This document shows positions 39,151 through 51,170 of a DNA stretch of 64,000 bases, piece by piece. Within the stretch, counting starts at the first letter, position 1. Each line of letters begins with the position of its first letter. Source of the DNA: Begonia masoniana (lineage: Eukaryota > Streptophyta > Magnoliopsida > Cucurbitales > Begoniaceae); contig CM039502.1 in NCBI GenBank assembly GCA_022432975.1, positions 71,322,573-71,386,572 on the forward strand, read 5' to 3'. Made by a program: the position numbers and the translations under genes. The notes beneath the pieces were generated by a model, which made no database searches, was not told the DNA's origin, and saw nothing but the letters and a program-made list of their open reading frames with translations.

Positions 39151-40652
39151 GACTTCTGCGACTTCTCTAATATTTCGCTGTTTAAACTAGATTTTCAAAT
39201 CGCCGATTGTTTCTTAACAATTCAACAACATTTCATAGTTTTGTATAACTTCATTGGGGTTCAAATGATTTCCGCTGCAAATTTTTAAATGTTTTGAGTT
39301 TTTAGAAAAATGCCAAATTTTGACTGTCGAGTGAAGATTTAAATTAATAAAAAAAAAAATTTAGTCATGTTCGAGCATTGAGTAGCGAACCGGGTTCAGA
39401 AAATTTGGGGCGTTACATATAAATTCCGACTTCATACCGGCATCCCCAAATGTGTATATGTCACAAATTCGGTTTCCAACCTTTTCATAACTCAAATGGC
39501 ATCTTTTCGACAATCTTTATTGGAACTTGATTTAATATATGCAGTTGTCTTAAGAGCATCAGACGACAAGAAAATAGGAAGTTTGGAGTTGCTACGCAGA
39601 CTCCTTACCATGTCTAATAATATTAGATTTCTTCAATCTGCCACGCCATTCTGATATGAAGATCCAAACATAGTGTATTGAGCAACGATATTGTGCTCTT
39701 AAAGAAATATAGCAAACGGACTATGTATTTGTCTATCTTCAGTGTATCTACCATAATATTCTCCACATTTATCAGTCCTCGCAATCTTAATTTGTTTACC
39801 ACATTGTTTCTCTACTTTTGCCTTGAAGATCTTAATTTGTTTACCACATTGCTTCTCTACTTTTGCCTTGAAAACATTAAAGGCATCTAATGCTTCATTT
39901 TTATTCTGAATGAAATAGAGATACATGTATCGAGAGTAATCATCAATGAAATAGATGAAATATTTTGGATCATTTGAGTTCATGACCGGACTATAAATAT
40001 CTAAATGTATGATCTCTAATATTTCAGAACTCCTCTTTACACCTTTTTTAGATTTGTTGGTCTGTTTTCTCTTAATTCAGTCCAAACAAGTATCAAAATC
40101 AGTAAAATCTAAAGTACTAAATATTTTATCGTTTACTAATATTTTAATTCACTAAATGAAAATGTGTCGCAAACTCTAGTGTCATAACATAGAGAAATTT
40201 TCATTTATAACATATCGTTTCAAACCAGTATGAGTGATATCTTTTTGTAAATCAATAGAGAAAATACTAGCAACATTGTATCATTCCAATAAGATTATAT
40301 TATAAAATAAACTAAAGTTTGTCTATGAAAGATTAAAAGAAAAATCTAAAGGTACAAGTCTTAAAATTGAAATTAAGTTTATATAAAAACTAGGAACATA
40401 TAAAGTTTTTTCCAAAACTAAAATAAAATCATTGCTAAGAACTAAACTGCATGTACCAACAGCTTCCACATGTGAATGCATCTTGCTTTCTAACTAGATG
40501 CATTGTTCAACTCCCACTGGTTTCCGAAGGTTTCGCATATCTTGCAATGTATTCGAAATATGAATTCTAGAAGCAGAATAAATTCACCGTATATTATAAA
40601 TAGCATCAATCATATTAGATTCATAACAAACAAATGAGATTGATGCATCTTT

Positions 40653-41595
40653 TGTTAGCTTAAAGTGATTTAAGTTTTAAAAGTATTTTGATGATGAATA
40701 TTTAAAGTATCTCAACGATGAATGCTCTAAGTGTAATTCAATTAAGTTTTTTTTATTGATTTATTATTCTATTTGGAAATACATTTGATGAGAGGTATTT
40801 GGTTAATCTAACAAGTGTGTTTAAATCTTTTAAGTCAACAATGAGACACATAAAACGTAGACGAATAAGTATGCGAAAAATAATTCAAGGATCTTAAAAT
40901 GCAAAGTGTCGACTGGTCTATAATGGTGTCGACTGCATGACCAAATTTAGAAATTTTTCGAGAGCTCAAGGTGTCGACCGCCAAGATGAAGTGTCAATCA
41001 CTAGCACATGTGAAGTTATTACAGAGAGTTCAAGGTGTCGATCACCAGAATGAAGTATCGATCGGATAATCTACCATGGTGTCGACCACGTTGTTGAACT
41101 GACATTCAAAATAACACACAACTTGAGATTTTACTCATTGAGAGTCCAAGTCTTCATTTCACTTTACATCTCTCCTACTTCATCAACTTTTGATTTTACT
41201 CATTTGAGAGTTTGTGAGATTTATATTCATTCGTGTTCAAACCTACTCTTGTACTTTGGTAAATGAGTGGAGGGTGAAGGGTGACGCCCTCAGAAAGAGT
41301 CTTATAGGACTTTTGATTGACGCCCGGAAGGTCAATCTAGTAAAGTCGAGAAGTTGAGTTTGGAAAGAATCTTAAAAAACGAGCCTTGAAGCACCGAACC
41401 ACGTTAACAAATTATTTGTCTCTTCTTCTCTCTTATCTCTTAGTTATCGCTATTTAAAATCTATTGCTAATTAAGTTATTCAATTTAGTTAAGAGATTCG
41501 AATATATTTGGGCTTGAAAGTGATTAGTTATTTAATCTCAAAAAAATAATTAAGTAACTTATTTCATCCATCTCTAAGGTTATTTTGATCCTACA
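40653..41595 (+). mobile_element. Small copia-type solo LTR
   Basis: 943 bp from TGTTAGCTTAAAG to TTGATCCTACA, flanked by TCTTT (40648-40652) and CCTTT (41596-41600), a TSD with one change. The TGTT start and ATCCTACA end recall the SIRE-like LTRs, but the middle differs. Confidence 0.75.
40905..41095 (+). repeat. GGTGTCGACC microrepeats in the solo LTR
   Basis: About eight copies of RGTGTCGAYC(R) at 20-60 bp spacing, some next to a repeated AGAGCTCAAG / AGAGTTCAAG segment. Confidence 0.8.
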
Positions 41596-42396
41596 CCTTT
41601 CTTTTCAAGTCATAACTTAAATTCGGTGCAATTTTTTTTTATGCGTCTCTTCTTGTCATAGAAGAAACACTTTGGTTCTTTCTTGATTAACCCGCTTAGA
41701 TGTATTTTACCTTTCCCTTTAACTTTTTTTTCGGCTTTATTTTTCTTTTTTCCATGAGACATCATGAATGCACTATCAGTCATCTCCATCATCAAGCTCC
41801 CTTCCTTTAGAACACACATGACCAATAACTCATAAATTGACCACTTATCTTTATGTGTGCTATAAGAGATTTTAAAAAAATTGTATGGTTGTGGAAGAGT
41901 GTTCAGAATATAATATGAATCAGGAAAGCAATGTCTCTTATTTGCATGATGTGCTCATGTACACTTTTTATTGAATTGAGCCTTAATGATGAAAATTTCA
42001 TAATGAGGGTACTGACGAATGTTTTATCTGAAGTCTCATATTGTTCATCAATAGCCTTCAATAATGTCACAACATCATTATGTTGATCGACAGAACCACG
42101 AATATCATTAACAATCTTGGTCTTTATAAACATCACACTAAGGTGATTTGAATGTTCCCAACGTTCATAAAGAGCAAGCTCATTTAGAGTGTTGGTCGGT
42201 GTAATGATTGGTTTGTCTTTTCGTATAGCATAATCGATATCCATCCATGATACACTCTACGTGAAGAAGAATCATCTCTTTCCACACTTTATAATTAACA
42301 TTTGTAGTTCAAGAATATCGCATTTAATATTAGAGTAACTAAGATAATGTATAGCTTCAACATTAAATTACAAATGCTTAAAATTGAGAATTAAAC

Positions 42397-42687
42397 TATA
42401 ATGACCCACCCGCTCCGTTGGGCCCGATCGTGCAATATCTCATACCGCCACGTGGCCACGATCCACCCGCTATGTTGGGCCCGATCGTACCACGTGTACT
42501 CATGACCTTCTCCCCACATGGTTGAGGAGTTTTTTCCCTCCCCCCACTCAAACCCAGGACCCCAGGCTATTTGATCCTTGGGCTACAAGTGGGAGTACCA
42601 CTTGAGCTAGTAAGCGGGTGGATCGTGGCCACATGGCGGTATGAGATACCGCACGATCGGGCCCAACGGAGCTGGTGGGTCGTTACA
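42397..42687. mobile_element. Palindromic element with LTR-like ends and tRNA-like segment
   Basis: 291 bp from TATAATGACCC (TG changed to TA) to GGGTCGTTACA, TSD TAAAC at 42392-42396 and 42688-42692. Long imperfect terminal inverted repeats include ACCCGCT...GGGCCCGATCG. On the minus strand it holds TAGCTCAAGTGGTA (A box, near 42610) and a degenerate B box GGGTTTGAGTGGG (near 42550). Same family as 12315-13173. Confidence 0.8.
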
Positions 42688-42692
42688 TAAAC

Positions 42693-43118
42693 TATAAATC
42701 ATGTTTTACTAATGTAAATCATGTTTAAGGATATCATGAATCATGTGACATTAAAGTTACTTGTGAGCTAAAATTTTAATTCAATAAGATTCATAAAATT
42801 TTATGATAAAACTATCAAAAAAAAAATTTCTTCATTACCTGTAGGTAAATTAAGAAATAAAATTTGATTTTTTTTCTAATCAATTATACAATTTTTGTGA
42901 GATAAAATCTATTATATTTATACAATTTATTACAATAATTCATAAGGTGATTTTTAAATATTTAATATATAATTTTATATAATAATATATGTTGTGACTA
43001 CTGTTTAATTGAATAAAATTATATTAATCACTCGACGTTTGAATTTTTCACAAACTTTAATTTCATATAATTTTTTATATTATTTTGACTAAAATATGCA
43101 TGCAAAACAAAATAAATA
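42693..43118. other. No gene seen
   Basis: Very A/T-rich. Possibly leader of the ancient copia element or an unrecognised insertion. Confidence 0.4.
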
Positions 43119-44137
43119 GGGTAATTATCGATTTTAACCTTGTATTATGTACTTTATTTCAGTTAGTCCTCTGTACTAAAAAAATCGGTAAACCAAACTC
43201 TGTACTTTGATTCTGTTATCAATTTTGTCATTCTATCAATAATTTCGTTAAACCCTCATTTAAAAAATTATCAAACGATATTGGATTCACTTGAAATTTT
43301 TATCACATGTTCACTACTTAATGAGAAGATAATATGGAAATATTTGTGATTTTTTAACACATGTACAATTTATTGTAATTTTATTTTAGTATTTTATAAA
43401 AATATTATAATAAATCATAAAAATTTTAGAAAATCACAAAACAATTTTTATTATCTACTCATGATGTGGTAAATATGTGAAAAAGTTTTCAAATAAATCC
43501 AATATCTTTTGATATTTGTGTAAAATTAATCTCAATTTCTTCTTTACTTTATAAATTAATTTTTAAAAAAATATCAAAAGATATTGGATTTATTTGAAAA
43601 ATATTTCACATATTAACCCTATCATGGGTAGATAAGAGAAACATTTTCGTAATTGTTTACAACTTGTATGATTTATTATAATACTTTTATAAATTACTAA
43701 AATAAAATTACAATAAATGGTACATATGTTAAAAAATTACGAAAATTTTCAGATTATCTTCTCATTAAGTAGTAAACATGTGGTAAAAATTTCAATTGAA
43801 TCCAATATCGTTTGGTAATTTGTTAAATGAAGGTTTAACGAAATTGTTGATTGAAATTCAAAACTGATAACAAAATCAAAATACAGGGTTTGTGTAACAC
43901 CCGGCATTTTTGCCTATGTAATTATTCCCCGAATATGTAAGCAGAATTTCTCCGATATGAATGCAATGATTGTTTTTAATAAAATTGTCGATGTATTTAA
44001 TCGAGCGAGGGTGATTCGTGAGACCGAATCGATTAAACTAAATAATGTTTTAGTTAGAAACCAATGAAAGGGCAAATTAGGAAGAAATTAAGGTTGGTGG
44101 GAGAAATCAAATGGATGATTGACACTTGGCAAACTGT

Positions 44138-44638
44138 CGGAAATGGATGAAAGATTAGCTCGGAAATGTTATAATATTTGTCCTTTTTCGGCATTAATTC
44201 GTTAAAGTATACATTTTTTAGGCATTAGTTCATAATTATGATTTCAGAATTATATATAATCCGGTATCTTTAATACTGATTTTGAATTTCTTGTATTTAA
44301 TTAATTCAAAATTTAAATCTTTAAATTTCTACTAGTCGACATTATTAGGTGCTTACATGCATTACTTTTTCATTTTCAAATCTTGATTCTTTCGTAATTT
44401 TAAGTTTGAATTTCTGACAAATAATTATTTTACATTAATTCTTCCATTTTTCTCGATATTTCTAGAGAGGATATGAAAACCATGGTATTGAGTCCTCTGT
44501 GTCTTCCACCTCACCCAAATAATTTTCAATGCATATATAATTATACATTCAACAACATTTTATCTCTTCCGTCGACTTTCCCACTCCCTTCTCACTTTCT
44601 TTATGTGACGGCCCCATACCCGATCGGGGCCGAGGAGC
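44138..44638 (+). repeat. Segment inside the solo LTR duplicated at 47026-47535
   Basis: From CGGAAATGGATG through CTTTATGTGACGGCCCC to GAGGAGC, about 90% similar by eye to 47026-47535 with many 1-3 bp indels. The last 35 bp equal the inverted terminus of a related LTR. Confidence 0.85.
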
Positions 44639-45972
44639 TCTGCTCTCTCTCTCTCTCATTTCCCTCTCTGCTTCTCTCTTTTGGTTGAAGAAAACCAACG
44701 CAAGGAGTTTCTTCATTCTCTGATTTTCCTCCTACTTTTCGGTCTAAGGTAATCATCTTAGATAGAAAACGATTTTAGTTTATTTATTTGCTAGTTTCGT
44801 GATGTTTAGGGTTAATGTCCGTTTATGCATGCTATAGGTTCGTGAACCACGGTGCTCGTGCGTTCAAGCTTACTGCATTTCGGACCACAGGTAAGTTCAT
44901 GCATCTACGTTGGCCCTTAAGGCCCTACAACTCGGAGGTACTAGGTCTGGTTCGGGTAGATAGGTTTTAGGTTATGTTTTAAGTTAAACGTGTTTCCGTT
45001 ATATTCTGTTTCCTGTTGTATTCATTCTGTCATCTGTGAATGTTAAGTTTAAGCATTTCACTTATTCATGCATACACGTTTCCTGTAAAATCATGCAAAT
45101 GTTTTCAGCACCGGTTTTGAAGTAAGTAAGATAAAATCCTGTAAAGAAAATGTATGGTTAAGTGTGGACGAGGACTGGCATCCTGTCAAGTACTCCTGTT
45201 ATGTCCTGAAAGTGGCATGTACATCCTGTTGCGCCAGCTCCTTCTCCCATTTATACCTTTCCTGTCCAGTGAAACGCAATGTTAAGTAATGTAATGTTCA
45301 CGTATTTCAAAAGTCCATGCATCACTGCATTGCATTTCATGTTCTTATTGAGCTCTAGGCTCATAGTTGAACTCCTGTTGTAGGTATGGATTTTCCAGAT
45401 GAGGAGCTTGATCCTCAAACTGACGAGTTGATGTAGTTGGGGGAGGAGCTCACGGGATGGTTGCTGCAGCCAGACAAATCCTGTCCCGAGGTTTAAGTAT
45501 TCAAAGTAAAGTCTATGTCTGTAAACCCTACTGGAATTCTGTGTTTGGTTTTTAAACTATGTTAGGATTCTGTATTTTTTGTTGTTGAAAACTCTGTAGG
45601 AAATTCTGTTGGATATAGATAATGTAAGGTATTCTGTTGGTTAAGCTTTCTCTTGTTAAAACCTCTGTATTCGACAGTTGAACTATGTTTTGAAGTATTC
45701 TGGAATTCGTTTGGAATATTTTCTGTTAGTCTGTGCATGGACAGCTTCTGGTTTTAGAGCTATCCATGTAGTGTGATTTTTCTTAAGTTTCTGTCATGTT
45801 AGAGCCATCCATGTAATTTGTTTTTCCTTAAATTCCGTCGTGTTTTTCCCGATATGTTCAAAAATCATGTTTTGAATCGTTTTCTGAAGTTTGAAGTTTT
45901 CATACATTCTGTTTCCACAACTTTTGTTTTTATGTAATCATGTTAAAAGTTGCCAGTTTTGTCTTTTAAATT

Positions 45973-46412
45973 TTAGTCATCCGGTCACTATTCACATTTT
46001 TAACCAATCCGGTCACTGTTCACATTTTTAGTCATCCGGTCACTGTTCACATTTTTAACAAATCCGGTCACTGTTCACAATTTTAGTCATCCGGTCAACT
46101 GTTCACATTTTTAACAAATCCGGTCCTTGTTCACATTTTTAACAAATCCGGTCACTGTTCACAATTTTAGTCATCCGGTCACTGTTCACATTTTTAACAA
46201 ATCCGGTCACTGTTCACAAATTTAGTCATCCGGTCACTGTTCACATTTTTAACAAATCCGGTCACTGTTCACATTTTTAGTCATCCGGTCACTGTTCACA
46301 TTTTTAACAAATCCGGTCACTGTTCACATTTTTAGTCATCCGGTCACTGTTCACATTTTTAACCAATCCGGTCACTGTTCACACTTTTAGTCATCCGGTC
46401 ACTGTTCACTTT
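45973..46412 (+). repeat. ATCCGGTCACTGTTCAC tandem array
   Basis: Sixteen copies of a 27-30 bp unit arranged mainly as a 57-bp dimer, alternating AGTCATCCGG and AACAAATCCGG starts. Sits near the 3' end of the LTR. Confidence 0.95.
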
Positions 46413-46700
46413 TGTCTTATTCTCATTATCCATTATTCACATCCAGCTTAAATGTGTTTTCCAGTTTCACTTCCAGAGAAGGTTTATACTCTCTGTTAAG
46501 GTTTTAAAAGTATAAAGTTTAAAAAAAAAATATGTGCCTGTTTTCTGCAAATGTCCCGGAGTGACGGCTCGGTTCTCGGATCCCGATCGGGTTCGGTTTC
46601 GGGTCGTCACAGTTTGATTTGTCAGTTTTTTTCGTACAGTAAACTAACTGAAATAAAATGTATAGTACATAGTTAAAATCGATAATTATCTAAATAAATA

Positions 46701-47499
46701 ATTTTAAACTAAATGAACATGAAATTAATGTCTAAACAAACAATTTAATATCATGCATAAATTCTTGTTGAACTATACTTGCAAAATAAATTAAGATTTT
46801 TGTGCAATTAAATTAATATACATATGAAATACATTTCTAATATACCTTAATAGGATACTGATTTATGAATTTCTTCTAATCTTTTAATTAATTTAAAATT
46901 TTTCTATTGACCGACATTAATTTCTTCTCTCCAAGTTAATTCTTCTAAACTTTAGATATTTTAGGAAACATTAAATTCATTAAAGTGTACATTTTTTGGC
47001 ATTACTCGTTAACTTACATATTTTCCGGAAATGGATTGAAAGAATTAGCTCGGAAATGGTTTAATATTTCTTCATTTTTCGGCATTAATTCGTTAAAGTA
47101 TACATTTTTAGGCATTAAGTTCAATAATTAATGATTTCAGAATTATATATAAATCCGGTATACTTTAATACTGATTTTGAATTTCTTGTAATATTTAATT
47201 AATTCAAAATTTAAATATTTAAATTTCTACTAGTCGACATTAATTATTTTGCCTTAAATGCATTAAATTTTTCATTTCAATCTTGAATTTCTTCTAATTT
47301 AATGTTGAATTTCTGACACTAATTATTTTTACTTTAATTCTTCCATTTTTCGAATTTCTAGAGAGGATATGAAAACACATGGTAATTGAGTCTCTTGGTG
47401 TCTTCCACCTCACCCAAATAATTTTCAATGCATATATAATTATACATTCAACCAACATTTTATCTTCTCGACTTTCCAACTCCCTTCTCACTTTCTTTA
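46701..47499. other. Unrecognised A/T-rich sequence; second part is the other copy of the duplicated segment
   Basis: No gene. 47026-47499 is the likely source-side copy of 44138-44603, because here it is the plain flank of the LTR that starts at 47500. Confidence 0.5.
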
Positions 47500-47761
47500 T
47501 GTGACGGCCCCAGACCCGATCGGGGCTGAGGAGCCGAGGAGCCATCACTTCGGACATTTTAGCAGGAAACGGGACATTTTTTTTTTTTGAACTTTTAAAC
47601 ATTTATAAAAAAAAAACTATACGCAGAGTAGTAACATTCTTTGGAAATTTAAGACTGGAAAGCAATTTAAAAATCAGGCTACGGGGATAAGTAACAGAAG
47701 GAAAACAAGAAGACTGAAGTCAAAAGACATAAAATTCTGAAGACTCAAAACTGGAGTGGTC

Positions 47762-50459
47762 TGTAGCACCCGGCCTTTTGGCTGTAATTATTTCCAGAAT
47801 CATTTTGCGGGATTGATTTAATATTAATACAATATGTGTTTTTGTTGGAAAACAAACTAATATGTAACTAAACAAAACACTAAGTTTTAAATGCATGGAA
47901 TGGCAAATTGGAGAGAAATTAAGGTTGGTGAGAGATAGCCAGTAGATAACTGACACTTGGCAACTTGTTGAGGAAGCTAAGTTCTTCCTCCTACGTGAAA
48001 TCTTCATTTCACTTCTCTACTTCCTCCCTTCCTTCTCTCTATTCTTCTCTTCCAGGCGACTGAAACAAAGTTCGACACTTTGCTTCTCCTGCATTCTTCT
48101 ATTTTCTTTAGTGAAGGTAATTTCCGTCGGTAGTGAACAAGTTTAACCACACTATTTACTGATTTTTGAGAGGTTTAGGGTTAATGACCGTGTAATCACG
48201 TTTTAGGTTCATAAACTACTGAAACCGAGACGTTCAAGACTTCTAACACCGCAGCAAACAGATAAGTTCATATCCGTAGGTTGGCCCTTAAGGCCCTATA
48301 TCACGGAGACTCTAGGATCTTACTACTGTCGGGAGGTTTCGGGTAGATAAGTTGAAGTTATATTTCAAGTTGTCTGCTTTTCCTTTAGGTTCTGTTGTGT
48401 TATTTCTGCTGTCTGCTGTTTTAATTGTAAGCACTGAAAATGTTCGTGCATACACGATTTTCTGAAAGTTCATGCAAAACTGTTTTCCGTACATGGTTTT
48501 GAAGTTAAGCAAGATAAAATCTGACTGAAATGAACCGGTTAAGTTCGGGACGGGGACTGACCCACTGTTACTGTACTGTTATATATATGTATACTGTATT
48601 ACTGTATGTGCCTATTGTGCACTCACTGATTCTACTGATTGTCAGTTCCCCTGTAAGCCTCACTTATACCCCACTGTTATTGAAACGTAATGTTTTGTAC
48701 TGTCACTGTATTTCTGAAAATTCATGCATAGCATATGCATCATTGCATTGTTTTATATGTTCTTACTGAGTTTTAGACTCATAGGTGAACTCCCTGATGT
48801 AGGTACTGAACCCGAAAATGAGGACTTCGTGTCTCAGTCTGATGAATAAGTGGCTGGTGGTTCGAGCTCCCGGGGGTGGTTGCTGCAGCTAGGCATATTT
48901 CTGTTCAGAGGTTTAAGTTTTTTTTTTTTTTTAAATATAGTCTATATCTGTAAAGCTTTCTGAAATTCTAGTTTTTGTGTTAAAAACTCTGTAGGAAAAT
49001 TTCTGTTTTTGGGAAATTCTGCAATTATATGTTAAGTTCTGTACTGTCTCTGAGATTTTGAAACAATGTATAGATTCTGTGTCAATGTTTAAAACCGCTG
49101 TATTTGACAGTTAAGTTTATACTCTATAGTATCCTGTAATTGTTTGGGATATTTGCTGTTAATCTGTGCATGGATGGTCTCTGGTTTTTGAACTATCTAT
49201 GCAATGTGATTATTCTTAAGTTTCTGTTATGCCTTCTGTTGTGCTCGAGAACCATGTTTTGAAGTGGTTTGAGAGTCTGAGACGTTTATGTCTTCTGTTT
49301 TTATGCTCTCTGTCTGTGTGTCTTTCTGTCAAAAGTTGTAAATTTTGCCTCTAAATCTATGTCTTCCGATCTCAATTACCACTGCTATTTAAAACTTCAT
49401 CCACCGCTGCCTTATAATTTATATCCACCGATCGTCACTGTTCATTTCTGCCTACATCCACCGGTTACTGTTCATTTTTGCCTACATCCACCGCTGCCTG
49501 TTTCTCTTTAGAAATTTAATCCACCGCTGCCCTTTGTAAATTGTGTCTCCCGGCTGACGTCATCCATCTTCCGGCTGACGTCATCACCTCATTCGATTTC
49601 ATCTGTTGCCTGCGTCTTCCGGCTGACGTCATCCATCTTCCGGCTGACGTCATCCATCTTCCGGCTGATGTCATCACCTCATCCGATTTCATCTGCTGCC
49701 TGCATCTTCCGGCTGACATCATCCATCTTCTGGCTGACGCCATCACCTCATCCGATTTCATCTGCTGCCTGCGTCTTCCGACTGACGTCATCTTCACTTC
49801 TGCCTTCAAAATCACCTCTTCCGGTGACGTCATCTGTTTTGTTTTATTCGACATCTTCCACACAGTTTAATCCAGTTTTTCATCTACTGCTGCTTTAAAA
49901 AAAAATTAATTACATCCACCGCCAATTTACCTTCAACATCCACCGCCGATCACTGTTCATCTTTTGTCTTATCTGAATTCACCACTGCCTTTTTAAAAAA
50001 AAAAACTAAGTCTTCCACCAATATTTTCAGTAATTCCCTGTCATTCCTGTCTGTTTATTTCTCTATCTGTTTACTTTATCATTCATCTCGGTTTCCTGTT
50101 TTTACCATTTTCTTCTCATATGTTTTGCTGCACTCTTCAAGTCCACCTTGCCCAACATCTTAGATGTTCAAAGTTTTAATTTACTTCTGTCTCCCTGTTT
50201 TCTTCAGTTTATTATTTCTGTGGTTCAAAAATAAACGTGTTTTCTGATCATGTTTTAAGTACTCTGTAATTCATCCTGCAGTTTAGTTTTAACTATTTTC
50301 TTTCCCATTATGATTTCTACTCCAGAGAACACTCTCTCTCTGTCAATGTTTTAAAAGCATAATGTTCAAAAAAAAATATAAAAACATAATAGTCTCGTTT
50401 TTTGTAAAATGTCCGGAGTGATGGCTCCTCGGACCCCGATCGGGTCGGGGGCTGTCACA
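47762..50459 (+). mobile_element. Chromovirus-type solo LTR, TSD TGGTC
   Basis: 2698 bp from TGTAGCACCCGG to GGGGCTGTCACA with exact TGGTC on both sides (47757-47761, 50460-50464). Inserted in the opposite orientation into a relative of its own family. Confidence 0.9.
49385..49960 (+). repeat. CATCCACCGCTGCC and CTTCCGGCTGACGTCATC arrays
   Basis: Two interleaved word families. The CTTCCGGCTGACGTCATC word occurs about eight times at 49545-49800, with a 100-bp higher-order unit that includes CATCTGCTGCCTGC. ATCCACCG words flank it on both sides. Confidence 0.88.
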
Positions 50460-50829
50460 TGGTCGATTGAAATAGTCAACAGAATAACCAATAGAAACAG
50501 AAAGCAAAATAAACTTTGGATGTAAGAACTTTTGCCCTTTTTAAAACTCTTAAACCTGAAGACCTGAAGACGTGAAGACAGGAAATAATAAAACAGAAAT
50601 GGACGACTGGAGTGAATGAGCAGAATAAAACAGGAAAGAACGAGTGTACAGAATACAACAGAAAAGAATAGGAACCTAAAAATGTGAACGAGGACTCTGA
50701 ACGAGAGCAGGAAGACGAAGAGATATGAAAAACAGAGATAAAACAGGAAATGATATGGGAAAAACATAAACTGAAAGACATACCGTGGAGGAGGGCTACA
50801 GTGAATGACAGGATCGGGTGATATAGGGC

Positions 50830-51170
50830 AAAAGAAGTAATTAAACTGGGCGGAAGAAGCAAATAAACTGGGCGGAAGAAGCAAGTAAATTGGGCGGAAG
50901 AAGCAATTAAACTGGGCAGAAGAAGCAAATAAACTGCGTCGAAGAAGTAATTAAACCGGGCGGAAGATGTAAATTATAGGCAGAAGTGAACTGTTCACCG
51001 GCAGAAGTGAACTACAGGCAGAAGGGAACTGTTCACCGACAGAAGTGAACTACAGGCAGAAGTTTATTGTTCACCGGCAGAAGTTAATTACAGGCAGAAT
51101 TTTACTGTTAACAGGCAGAAGTGAACTACAGGCAAAAGTTTACTGTTCACTGGCAGAAGTGAACTACATT
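50830..51170 (-). repeat. GGGCGGAAGAAGCAA and CACCGGCAGAAGTGAAC arrays in the truncated gypsy LTR
   Basis: About six 25-bp units TAAACTGGGCGGAAGAAGCAA (50836-50965), then alternating ACAGGCAGAAG and TTCACCGGCAGAAG units of about 20-35 bp. The position within the LTR matches the arrays of the two relatives. Confidence 0.88.

Larger units (their letters stand above)
37236..39417 (+). mobile_element. Chromovirus-type solo LTR, TSD TATAA
   Basis: 2182 bp from TGTAATACCCGG to GGGGCGTTACA with exact TATAA on both sides (37231-37235, 39418-39422). It has the CCAGGTAAG...GGGCCTAC block (37780-37810) that aligns in position with the GGTAAGTTC...AGGCCCTACA block of the LTRs at 43893 and 47762. Removing it rejoins copia integrase coding sequence. 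Confidence 0.9.
37141..40050 (-). pseudogene. Integrase remnants of the ancient copia element
   Basis: 37141-37235 encodes the integrase tail (KKLDIMTINDYFIRYAES, GYRFYCPS). The frame continues at 39418 on the other side of a solo LTR with the KPNL-like/ IYTFGDAGMKSEFI segment. 39699-39983 holds the core: FIDDYSRYMYLYFI, then KIARTDKCGEYYGRY, where families have (R)SDRGGEYYGRY. A 36-bp stretch encoding AKVEKQCGKQIKI is duplicated in tandem. Frameshifts and stops elsewhere. Confidence 0.8.
40050..42350 (-). pseudogene. Gag, zinc knuckle and protease remnants of the ancient copia element
   Basis: 41903-42244 encodes UBN2-type copia Gag: MDIDYAIRKDKP, then AIDEQYETSDKTF and LIMKFSSLRL. 41610-41825 holds a basic stretch and a decayed zinc knuckle (CFFYDKKRRIKKNC, second Cys and the His lost). 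40050-40650 is a badly decayed protease region with many stops. The solo LTR at 40653-41595 separates the last two parts. Confidence 0.75.
43893..46611 (+). mobile_element. Chromovirus-type solo LTR, TSD GTTTG
   Basis: 2719 bp from TGTAACACCCGG to GGGTCGTCACA, exact GTTTG on both sides (43888-43892, 46612-46616). Same family as 47762-50459, sharing GACACTTGGCAA and the GGTAAGTTCAT...CCTTAAGGCCCTA block. It has an extra 500-bp segment (44138-44638) absent from its relatives. Confidence 0.9.
43119..46691. mobile_element. MULE-like foldback element, split by a solo LTR
   Basis: Terminal inverted repeats GTAATTATCGATTTTAAC and GTTAAAATCGATAATTATC, with exact 9-bp direct repeats AAATAAATA at 43110-43118 and 46692-46700. 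A 9-bp TSD is typical of Mutator-like transposons. Without the solo LTR (43893-46616) it is about 850 bp. The two arms of some 400 bp pair around 43550: for example ATATTGGATT and AATCCAATAT blocks on each side. No transposase. Confidence 0.78.

Noticed and set aside
49516..49870. Repeat-protein-like ORFs on both strands
   Set aside because: Translation of the CTTCCGGCTGACGTCATC array inside a solo LTR.
50366..50928. Long minus-strand ORFs of 150-172 codons
   Set aside because: They lie across a solo LTR end and the repeat array of another LTR; composition follows the pyrimidine-rich repeat and no domain is seen.
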